Shown piece by piece: positions 5,898 through 11,748 of a stretch of 11,748 nucleotides of DNA. Each line of letters starts with the position of its first letter. Within the stretch, counting starts at the first letter, position 1. A model generated the notes under the pieces. The model was given only the letters and a program-made list of their open reading frames with translations. It made no database searches and was not told where the DNA came from. The position numbers and the translations under genes are program-made. Location: NCBI GenBank assembly GCA_945877525.1, contig CAMDVP010000074.1, positions 1-11,748 on the forward strand. Direction: 5' to 3'. Source of the DNA: an uncultured Clostridia bacterium (GTDB taxonomy: Bacteria > Bacillota > Clostridia > Christensenellales > Aristaeellaceae).

Positions 5898-8060
5898 ATG
5901 ATCCATTATAACGGGGACAAAGCTGTCTTTCATTTGCAGGGCCCGACGTACAGCTGCCTGCTGGGTGTGCGGGACGGTGTGCTGATGCAGTGGTACTGGG
6001 GCGGAAAACTGCCTGATGACGCGGTGGAAGGGCTGCTGGAATGCCCTGGCGAGGGCGCGTCCTTCGACTCGGCCTTCAGCCGCCAGCCCCTGGCGGTTCC
6101 CACCCAGGAGAAGGGCTACATGGGCCAGCGCGCCATCAGCGTACGCAATGCTGCGGGGGACGATGTGCTGAGCCTGCGCTATCAGGGACATCGAATTTTC
6201 CCGGGAAAGAAGCCCCTGCAGGGCCTGCCCTCCTCCTATGTGGAGCAGGAGGGCGAGGCCGATACCCTCGAGATTGACCTGAAGGACGCGCTGACCGGTG
6301 TGGCGGTGACCCTCCGCTATACCGTGTACGCGGACTATGACGTGCTGGCCCGCAGCATGACCGTGACCAACGAGGGCAGTGAGCCCTTCGAGCTGACCGA
6401 CGCGCAGTCTGCTATGCGTCTGCCTGCGGGGCGGTACGAGCTTTTGCACCTGAAGGGCGCATGGGCCCGGGAGCGGCAGGCGCGGCGCGTGCCCATGGGG
6501 GAGGGCAGCTTTGCGGTGAAGAGCCGCCGTGGCGCCTCCGGCCATGAAAACAGCCCCTTCCTGGCGGTGCTGGCGCCGCATACAACGGAGAACCAGGGCG
6601 AGGTATACGCCATGACCCATGTGTATTCCGGCAGCTTCAGTGCCGGGGTGGATGTGGGCATTGATGGCGCTCCTGTGATGATGATCGGCCTGTGCGGCGA
6701 TGTGTTCAGCTGGCGCATGGCCCCGGGAGAAACCTTCCAGTGCCCGGAGGCACTGTTTGTCTATGCGCCGGACGGCCTGAACGGCCTTTCCCACCGCATG
6801 CATCCCTTTGTTCGCCAGCGCATCTGCCGCGGGCAGTGGCGCGACCAGCCCCGTCCCATCCTGATCAACAACTGGGAAGCCACCTACTTCGACTTTTCCT
6901 TCGACAAGCTGCTGGCCATCGCAAAGCGCGGGGCGGAAATCGGCTGCGAGCTGTTTGTGCTGGACGACGGCTGGTTTGGCAAGCGGGACATTGACAACTG
7001 CTCCCTGGGCGACTGGGTGGTCAATGAGAAGAAGATAGGCGGCAGCCTGCGCCACCTGGCGGAGAGCATCCAGGAGCTGGGCATGCGCTTCGGGCTGTGG
7101 TTCGAGCCGGAAATGGTATCCCCCGACAGCGATCTGTACCGCGCGCATCCGGACTGGTGCCTGCATGTGAACGGGCGGGAGCGCACCGAGGCCCGCCATC
7201 AGCTGATCCTTGACATGGGCCGCCGGGAGGTGCAGGATTATGTGCTGGAAAGCGTATCCGCCGTGCTGCGCTCTGCGCCCATCAGCTATGTCAAATGGGA
7301 TATGAACCGCAACATGATGGAGGGCTTCAGTGCGGCGCTGCCCCCCGAACGGCGCATGGAAAGCCAGCACCGCTACATGCTGGGACTATACCGCGTGCTG
7401 GAGGAAATCACCTCCGCCTTCCCCGAGGTACTGTTTGAAAGCTGCTCCGGCGGCGGCGGCAGATTTGACTGCGGCATGCTGTGCTACATGCCCCAGACCT
7501 GGACCAGCGACGATACCGACGCCTGCGAGCGCACCCGCATCCAGTACGGCACCTCCCTCATCTATCCCTGCAGCACTATGGGCGCCCATGTCAGCGCCGT
7601 GCCCAACCATCAGACGGGCCGCATCACGCCCTTCCACACCCGCTGCAATGTGGCTATGGGCGGGAATTTCGGCTTCGAGCTGGATCTGAGCCGCCTGTCT
7701 GACGAGGATCTGGCGGAGGCGAAAAATGCTGTGGCCATGGTGAAGGCGCTGCGCGCCACCATGCAGCAGGGCGAATATACCCGTCTGCTGAATCCCTTTG
7801 AAAGCGACGGACGGGCGGCCTGGCAGTTCACGGACGAAAGCCGGGCGGTTGTGTGCATGTACGCTCCGCAGCAGCAGCCCAATCCCCAGCCCCACCGGGT
7901 GCGCCTTGCCGGGCTGGACGCCGCGGCAACCTATGCGGACGCAGCCCATGGCATCACTGCCAGCGGCGCCGCGCTGATGAACCTGGGACTGATTTTCCCG
8001 GAAGGCCGCGGCGACCATGACAGCTGGGTGTATGTGCTGGAAAAGGTCAGTAAGAGCTGA
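5898..8060 (+). CDS. GH36 alpha-galactosidase, canonical form
   Basis: This 720-residue enzyme matches the full length of bacterial tetrameric GH36 alpha-galactosidases (about 720-745), which release terminal alpha-1,6-galactose from melibiose, raffinose and stachyose. It has an N-terminal beta-sandwich domain (about 1-310), a catalytic barrel (about 320-620) and a C-terminal sheet domain. Barrel motifs are INNWEATYF (323-331), DDGWFGKR (356-363), WFEPEMVSP, KWDMNR (466-471) and CSGGGGRFD (516-524), then TSDDTDA (536-542). By family alignment D468 is the nucleophile and D538, 70 residues on as in characterised members, the acid/base. No signal peptide, so it acts in the cytoplasm after sugar uptake. 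GAGGTGA five bases before the ATG at 5898 sets the start; the GTG at 5889 lies within that site. A hairpin and an AraC regulator follow. Family and activity are confident; the preferred substrate is not. Confidence 0.95.
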   Translation: MIHYNGDKAVFHLQGPTYSCLLGVRDGVLMQWYWGGKLPDDAVEGLLECPGEGASFDSAFSRQPLAVPTQEKGYMGQRAISVRNAAGDDVLSLRYQGHRIFPGKKPLQGLPSSYVEQEGEADTLEIDLKDALTGVAVTLRYTVYADYDVLARSMTVTNEGSEPFELTDAQSAMRLPAGRYELLHLKGAWARERQARRVPMGEGSFAVKSRRGASGHENSPFLAVLAPHTTENQGEVYAMTHVYSGSFSAGVDVGIDGAPVMMIGLCGDVFSWRMAPGETFQCPEALFVYAPDGLNGLSHRMHPFVRQRICRGQWRDQPRPILINNWEATYFDFSFDKLLAIAKRGAEIGCELFVLDDGWFGKRDIDNCSLGDWVVNEKKIGGSLRHLAESIQELGMRFGLWFEPEMVSPDSDLYRAHPDWCLHVNGRERTEARHQLILDMGRREVQDYVLESVSAVLRSAPISYVKWDMNRNMMEGFSAALPPERRMESQHRYMLGLYRVLEEITSAFPEVLFESCSGGGGRFDCGMLCYMPQTWTSDDTDACERTRIQYGTSLIYPCSTMGAHVSAVPNHQTGRITPFHTRCNVAMGGNFGFELDLSRLSDEDLAEAKNAVAMVKALRATMQQGEYTRLLNPFESDGRAAWQFTDESRAVVCMYAPQQQPNPQPHRVRLAGLDAAATYADAAHGITASGAALMNLGLIFPEGRGDHDSWVYVLEKVSKS

Positions 8061-8074
8061 AAACCGATCATGCA

Positions 8075-8123
8075 AAAGGCAAACGGGCCCTTCGGCAGAC
8101 ATGCCGCAGGGCCCGAAGCCTTT
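8075..8123 (+). terminator. Strong hairpin between the galactosidase and the regulator
   Basis: Three nested perfect stems stack in 49 bases: AAAGGC/GCCTTT (8075-8080 with 8118-8123), CGGGCCCT/AGGGCCCG (8084-8091 with 8108-8115) and CGGCA/TGCCG (8093-8097 with 8102-8106). The 3' side ends in TTTCCTG, a weak U-tract. It begins 14 nt after the galactosidase stop and ends 29 nt before araC. It probably terminates or attenuates, so that the enzyme is made in excess over the regulator. The regulator has no separate clear promoter in the 92-bp gap. Confidence 0.65.
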
Positions 8124-8152
8124 CCTGTGCGGGGGAGGAGGACGGTCAGCGC

Positions 8153-9127
8153 ATGAATACATACAGACTGGCGGACAGGAGGATCCGTGAGGGCCGCATG
8201 TGGCCTGTGGTGGAGGCCTGTTATTCCAGAACGTGGGAGCACTATGATATGCCACCGCATTATCACAACCGGGCGGAGATCATGTATGTGCTCAGGGGCG
8301 AATGCCTGGTGCACCTGTTTGAGTACACTTCGGATGCCAACGGCCAGCGGATTCAGATTACGGGGCGGCGGACGGAGCGGATGAGCCCCGGAGAATTCAT
8401 GCTGCTGGATCAGGAAACGCTTCATGCCCTGGAGGTGCCGGAAAGCACCTATATGCTCAACGCGGAATTCCGCGTGCAGGAGGATTCGGAGGGCTTGATG
8501 TCCATGGCCGCGCTGGCCCGCACATCGCCCGAGGTGTCCGATGTGCTGGATCGGATGCAGCCCATGCTGCGCAGCACGGACGAGTCGGGCATTGTGCTGC
8601 ACGCGCTGGAGCAGGTGGTGGAGGAATTTTCCCGGTCGGGCACGCCCAACAGGGCCCTGGCGGACATGCTCATGGGCGAATTGCTGCTCCGTGTATCCGG
8701 GCTGCTTCAAAGCTCCTTCATCAAGGACAATGTGCAGACCTATGTGCAGAAGGCCATGACCTATATCGACACCAACCTTTTCACCGAACTGCGGGTCAGC
8801 GATATTGCGGAGGCCGTGAATATCGCCCTGGCGTATCTGCAGCGCATTTTCAAGCAGACCCTCGGCATGACGATTGTGGAATACATCAACCGGCAGCGCA
8901 TTGAACAGAGCAAGCGGCTGCTGATGTTTACCGATGATCCGATTGTGGATGTGGCCATTGCATCGGGGTTCAATTCCAGGCAGCATTTTTTTCGGGTGTT
9001 CAGCGCTCTGGTGGGCATGTCGCCCCAGCAGTTCCGCCACGAGCATGGGGACAGGAGGGTGCAGCAGCTGTTCCTTTTCGACCAGGCCAGCGACCATTCC
9101 TACGATAATGAAGGCAACAGAAAATGA
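8153..9127 (+). CDS. AraC-family transcriptional regulator with N-terminal cupin domain
   Basis: The protein has 324 residues. The N-terminal cupin (about 20-110) includes PPHYHNRAEIMYVLRGE, with H36, H38 and E42 in the usual cupin spacing. It is the sugar-sensing and dimerisation part in this family. The C-terminal DNA-binding domain (about 193-298) has two helix-turn-helix units, near 215-236 (VSDIAEAVNIALAYLQRIFK) and 264-285 (ending SRQHFFRVFSAL), closing with the family signature GMSPQQFR. AGGAGG lies 11 bases before the ATG. It sits between two GH36 genes, so control of alpha-galactoside use is a reasonable inference. The ligand and binding sites are not proven. The shared element at 5838-5857 and 9302-9322 is the best candidate target. 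The 25-residue tail after the DNA-binding domain looks disordered. Confidence 0.92.
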   Translation: MNTYRLADRRIREGRMWPVVEACYSRTWEHYDMPPHYHNRAEIMYVLRGECLVHLFEYTSDANGQRIQITGRRTERMSPGEFMLLDQETLHALEVPESTYMLNAEFRVQEDSEGLMSMAALARTSPEVSDVLDRMQPMLRSTDESGIVLHALEQVVEEFSRSGTPNRALADMLMGELLLRVSGLLQSSFIKDNVQTYVQKAMTYIDTNLFTELRVSDIAEAVNIALAYLQRIFKQTLGMTIVEYINRQRIEQSKRLLMFTDDPIVDVAIASGFNSRQHFFRVFSALVGMSPQQFRHEHGDRRVQQLFLFDQASDHSYDNEGNRK

Positions 9128-9188
9128 CCCGCCGGATCTGAAAAATAGTCCAATTCCTGCAAAAAGCCGAGAAAATATATCATAATAA

Positions 9189-9217
9189 GTGACACGCTTG
9201 TTGGCAAATGATATAAT
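9189..9217 (+). promoter_or_regulatory. Extended -10 promoter downstream of the regulator
   Basis: GTGACA (9189-9194, one mismatch from TTGACA) and TATAAT (9212-9217) are spaced 17 bp apart. TG at 9209-9210 makes an extended -10. Expected start is near 9224. The only downstream plus-strand gene is the second GH36 gene, so the leader would be about 340 nt. A second extended -10-like site, TGCTATACT, lies at 9243-9251 but has no -35 partner. Confidence 0.65.
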
Positions 9218-9235
9218 GTGTAACACATTTGCCAA
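9201..9235. promoter_or_regulatory. Operator-like inverted repeat over the -10 and start site
   Basis: TTGGCAAATG (9201-9210) and CATTTGCCAA (9226-9235) are perfect 10-bp inverted arms separated by 15 bp. Inside and overlapping lies a second perfect palindrome, AATGTGTAACACATT (9215-9229), centred close to the predicted transcription start. Position over the -10 and +1 is typical of a repressor operator. The protein is unknown; inverted symmetry fits LacI- or GntR-type repressors better than AraC proteins, which usually use direct repeats. Confidence 0.55.
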
Positions 9236-9264
9236 TTTATTATGCTATACTCTGAATGAATCAA

Positions 9265-9282
9265 CCGAAGTGCTAACTTCGG
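9265..9282. promoter_or_regulatory. 18-bp perfect palindromic hairpin
   Basis: CCGAAGT and ACTTCGG are perfect 7-bp arms around GCTA. No U-tract follows. It may be an operator, or a hairpin near the 5' end of the transcript from the 9189-9217 promoter. Confidence 0.4.
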
Positions 9283-9301
9283 ATATTACATATTCGTTTA
9301 T

Positions 9302-9322
9302 GATCCTATTCTTATGATGACC
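9302..9322 (+). promoter_or_regulatory. Shared element and possible proximal promoter of the second GH36 gene
   Basis: GATCCTAT followed by TCTTATGATGACC matches the element in front of the first GH36 gene with one inserted base and two substitutions. The -10-like TATGAT (9313-9318) sits where TATAAT sits in the first copy. As there, no good -35 is visible, consistent with need for an activator. A further -10-like TACAAT lies at 9344-9349. Start from this element would be near 9325. Confidence 0.5.
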
Positions 9323-9561
9323 GTTATGGTAATCCCGAAAGCATACAATGAAAGGCCGCTTTGCACGAGACATGGATGCAGGCGTTAGGTTTCTTTTTCC
9401 CATTTTGGCGGATAGCGGCATTCCAGACAGAATTTTTACGATGATCAACCGGCGCGAAACGCTGCACGGCGCGCGCTGCATTGTCGACGCTGCGCGCCAG
9501 GCGGGCCAAAGGCCTTTGAAAGCGGCACTGAGAGAAAATCAACCGAGGGGAGGACATGGGT
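9323..9561 (+). other. Long untranslated leader of the second GH36 gene
   Basis: These 239 bases carry no supported gene. The last 200 are much richer in G+C than the promoter region before them. They contain a strong stem GGCGCGC/GCGCGCC (9468-9474 with 9492-9498), extendable by GC/GC, and a 12-bp palindrome CAAAGGCCTTTG (9507-9518). A 74-codon frame from ATG 9348 to 9572 crosses the region but lacks a ribosome binding site. No terminator-type U-tract follows the hairpins. The stretch ends in the GGGGAGGA ribosome binding site of the GH36 gene. Confidence 0.45.
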
Positions 9562-11679
9562 ATGTTGATTGATCTGCATGAAGGAAAGCTGCACATCCGT
9601 TTCCGCGTCAACGAGGATAGCACGGTGGAGCTGGTCAACTTCTCTGCCCTTGAGAATACGGCCGATCTGCCGTACCGGGGGGCGCAGCCGGAGGCGGGGG
9701 TTTTCGGCATCTTCAAGCCCAACCAGTTTCTGGCGGCCCATGTGACGGGCGAGTGCGCCACGGGCTTTCACGCGGGCAAGCATGACAGCGGCAGCGTATC
9801 GGGACAGTGGCTGTATGCGGGACACACCCTTGCGGAAAACGACCTGGGCACCCTGCTGACCCTGTCCGTGACGGCGCCGGACGGCCTGTGCGCGGACTAC
9901 TGCCTGCAGACCTTCCGCAGCCTGTCCGTTGTCAGAACGTGGAGCACCCTGACCAACCGGTCTGAGGGGGATATCGGGCTGGAATATGTGTCCTCCTTTA
10001 TGTACAACGGTGTGGGCAAGAACCGCACGTCGGACAGCTATGACGCGCTGGAATTCTACATTCCCCACAACGGCTGGGCCAACGAGGCCCAGTGGCAGCG
10101 CGCCGACGCGGTGGATCTGGGACTGTCCCACATGCCCTACCGGGGTTACAGCCTGCCCGACAAGGGAAACAGCCGCTTCCACTATGGCAGCATCGACTCC
10201 TGGTCCAGCAGCGAATATCTGCCCATGGGCATCGTGCGTGACCCGGAAAGCGGCGAGGTGTGGTTCTTCCAGGTGGAGCACTCCGGCGCGTGGGAGATCG
10301 AGTACGGCATGGCCGACGGGCGGAACCTCTACATCTGCCTGATGGGTCCGAACAACGAGAGCGCCTGGTGGAAAAACCTCAGGCCCGGAGAGAGCTTCAC
10401 CACCGTGCCCGCCGCCTTTGGCGCGGACGTGGGCGGCATTGACGAGGCCATCGGCCAGCTGACGCGCTATCGCCGCCTGATCCGCCGGCCAAACCCCGAT
10501 GACGAGCACTGCTATGTGGTGTTCAACGACTACATGAACTGCCTCTTCGGTGATCCCACCGAGGAGAAGGAGAAGATGATTATCGACCGCGCCGCCGCGC
10601 TGGGCTGCGAATATTACTGCCTGGACTGCGGCTGGTACGACAGCGGCGTATGGTGGGACAAGGTGGGCGAGTGGAAGGAAAGCCCCGAACGCTTCCCCAA
10701 CGGGCTGAAAGCTGTGTACGACTATGCCAGGAGCAAGGGCCTGCGCATGGGCATGTGGCTGGAAATCGAGGTCATGGGCACCGAATGCGAGCTGCCCCGG
10801 CACCTGCCGGACGACTGGTTCATCTGCACCCATGGAAAGCGCCGCATTGAAAACAAGCGGTATCTGCTGGACTTCCGCAACCCCGAGGTGCGTAAGTATT
10901 GTATGGGTGTGATTGACCGTCTGGTGGCGGACTACGGCTGCGAATATTTCAAGATTGACTACAACGTCACCACCGGCCCCGGCAGCGACCTGAACAGCGA
11001 CAGCACCGGCGATGCCATGCTGGAGCACTACCGCGCGCTGTACGGCTGGATCCGCGAGGTGTATGAGAAGCATCCCAATCTGGTGATCGAAAACTGCGGT
11101 TCCGGCGCCCAGCGCATGGATTACGGCATTCTGGCGCTGCATTCCCTGCAGTCCACCTCTGACCAGACGGACTATGTGTCCAATGCGTACATCGCCGCCA
11201 ACGTGGCCAGCGCCGTGACCCCGGAGCAGGCCGGCATGTGGGTGTTCCCTTACGAGGACGAGCGGGAGCATGTGATTTTCAACATGGTTAACGGTATTCT
11301 GCTCAGGCCCTACGTCAGCGGCATTGTGTGGAACATGTCCGATGCCAGCATGGCCACGCTGCGGGAGGGCATTGCGGTTTACAAGTCCCTACGGGGCGAG
11401 CTGAAGGACATGGTGTCCTTCTTCCCCCTGGGCTTCGGCCGGGTGAACGACCGTCAGCTTGCCTATGGCGTGCGGGGGGCGGACAAGGCATATCTGGCCG
11501 TGTTCACCATCGACAGCGATCATGCGGAAATACCGCTGGAAAAGCTGGGCGTCATCCGCGACATGAAGGTGATCTATCCCGATACGGAGGACTGCGCGTA
11601 TTCCCTGGAGGGCGGCCTGCTCAAGGTCAGCATGCCGGGGAAAACCTGCGCGCGTCTGTTTGAAATCCATCTTGGATGA
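9562..11679 (+). CDS. Divergent GH36-clan alpha-galactosidase-like glycosidase
   Basis: This 705-residue protein has the GH36 plan: N-terminal beta-sandwich (about 1-300), barrel (about 315-600) and C-terminal domain. Motifs align with the canonical enzyme upstream but differ: FNDYMN (321-326) for NWEATYF, DCGWYD (355-360) for DDGWFG, WLEIEVMG (399-406) for WFEPEM, FKIDYN (463-468) for KWDMNR and STSDQTD (531-537) for SDDTD. D466 should be the nucleophile and D534 the acid/base, 68 residues apart, so catalysis looks intact. The second Asp of DDGW, which contacts galactose in characterised relatives, is Cys356. The substrate may therefore differ from simple raffinose-type sugars. No signal peptide; cytoplasmic. 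I chose ATG 9562 over 9556 because GGGGAGG (9547-9553) lies eight bases from the former and only two from the latter. Confident of family, not of activity. Confidence 0.88.
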   Translation: MLIDLHEGKLHIRFRVNEDSTVELVNFSALENTADLPYRGAQPEAGVFGIFKPNQFLAAHVTGECATGFHAGKHDSGSVSGQWLYAGHTLAENDLGTLLTLSVTAPDGLCADYCLQTFRSLSVVRTWSTLTNRSEGDIGLEYVSSFMYNGVGKNRTSDSYDALEFYIPHNGWANEAQWQRADAVDLGLSHMPYRGYSLPDKGNSRFHYGSIDSWSSSEYLPMGIVRDPESGEVWFFQVEHSGAWEIEYGMADGRNLYICLMGPNNESAWWKNLRPGESFTTVPAAFGADVGGIDEAIGQLTRYRRLIRRPNPDDEHCYVVFNDYMNCLFGDPTEEKEKMIIDRAAALGCEYYCLDCGWYDSGVWWDKVGEWKESPERFPNGLKAVYDYARSKGLRMGMWLEIEVMGTECELPRHLPDDWFICTHGKRRIENKRYLLDFRNPEVRKYCMGVIDRLVADYGCEYFKIDYNVTTGPGSDLNSDSTGDAMLEHYRALYGWIREVYEKHPNLVIENCGSGAQRMDYGILALHSLQSTSDQTDYVSNAYIAANVASAVTPEQAGMWVFPYEDEREHVIFNMVNGILLRPYVSGIVWNMSDASMATLREGIAVYKSLRGELKDMVSFFPLGFGRVNDRQLAYGVRGADKAYLAVFTIDSDHAEIPLEKLGVIRDMKVIYPDTEDCAYSLEGGLLKVSMPGKTCARLFEIHLG

Positions 11680-11748
11680 TGGAAACACCATGGGGTCGTT
11701 TGGCGCATGACATGCGTCCAAATAAATAAAAAATAGTATTGATACTAG
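11680..11748. promoter_or_regulatory. AT-rich right end with two perfect palindromes
   Basis: After the GH36 stop come CGCATGACATGCG (11704-11716), which extends to a stem TTTGG...CCAAA with one bulged T, and TAGTATTGATACTA (11734-11747). A-rich sequence rather than a U-tract follows the first, so it is not a plus-strand terminator. The region looks like the start of another regulatory zone cut off by the window end. Confidence 0.35.

Noticed and set aside
9174..9195. A possible third copy of the shared GH36 promoter element (TATC-ATAATAA)
   Set aside because: Only a short AT-rich core matches and the GATCC part is missing, so chance is likely in such sequence.
9348..9572. A 74-codon plus-strand frame in the gap before the second GH36 gene, overlapping its start
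   Set aside because: There is no ribosome binding site before ATG 9348, the product is Arg-rich and unrecognised, and the frame crosses strong hairpins. A leader peptide cannot be fully excluded.
9445..11271. A 608-codon minus-strand frame opposite the second GH36 gene, and similar long frames at 5877-7370, 7386-8255 and 7931-9235
   Set aside because: All lie opposite GH36 or AraC genes with clear motifs, have His/Ala/Gly-rich composition and no plausible start signals.
11704..11730. Intrinsic terminator for the second GH36 gene
   Set aside because: The hairpin is followed by A-rich sequence, not a U-tract, on the plus strand; the true terminator may lie beyond the window.

Overview
The window looks like chromosomal DNA of an anaerobic, fairly GC-rich bacterium, most likely a gut- or rumen-type member of the Clostridia (Bacillota). 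The reasons are strong AGGAGG-type ribosome binding sites, consensus sigma-A promoters lying in AT-rich gaps, a TTG start, an aldehyde:ferredoxin oxidoreductase-type enzyme, and cytoplasmic GH36 galactosidases beside an AraC regulator. This assignment is inference; an actinobacterial anaerobe is not excluded.

Left half (1-5760): a divergent redox/export locus. On the minus strand lies an operon in the order ydhY - ydhV - ydhW, the same order as the first three genes of the E. coli ydhYVWXUT operon. It encodes a twin-arginine (Tat) 4Fe-4S protein, a W/Mo-pterin aldehyde oxidoreductase-family subunit, and a YdhW-like accessory protein. On the plus strand lies a complete three-gene Tat translocase: a TatB-like gene with a TTG start, tatA and tatC. 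The two units diverge from back-to-back sigma-A promoters whose -35 boxes are 34 bp apart. The only evident Tat substrate in the window is YdhY, so the translocase may be tied to this oxidoreductase.

The most interesting signal is the leader of the ydhY operon. A TTGACA-18-TAAAAT promoter starts a transcript of about 220 nt ahead of ydhY. The leader contains a foldable, aptamer-like core, then a long hairpin followed by six U residues, about 45 nt before the ydhY start codon. The closing stem of the core uses the same bases as the 5' arm of the terminator. This is the layout of a transcription-attenuating riboswitch. Given the enzyme, molybdenum or tungsten cofactor (Moco/Tuco) is the obvious ligand to test, but I cannot confirm the aptamer class by eye.

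Right half (5820-11748): an alpha-galactoside locus, all on the plus strand. It holds a canonical GH36 alpha-galactosidase, a strong hairpin, an AraC-type regulator, a 434-bp gap rich in promoter and operator-like palindromes, and a second, divergent GH36-clan enzyme in which the usual DDGW substrate motif reads DCGW. The two glycosidase genes share a nearly identical ~20-bp element over their presumed -10 regions, so they are probably co-regulated, plausibly by the AraC protein between them. No sugar transporter lies in the window. The window ends in an AT-rich stretch with two short perfect palindromes. I see no tRNA, rRNA, CRISPR array, insertion sequence or prophage.
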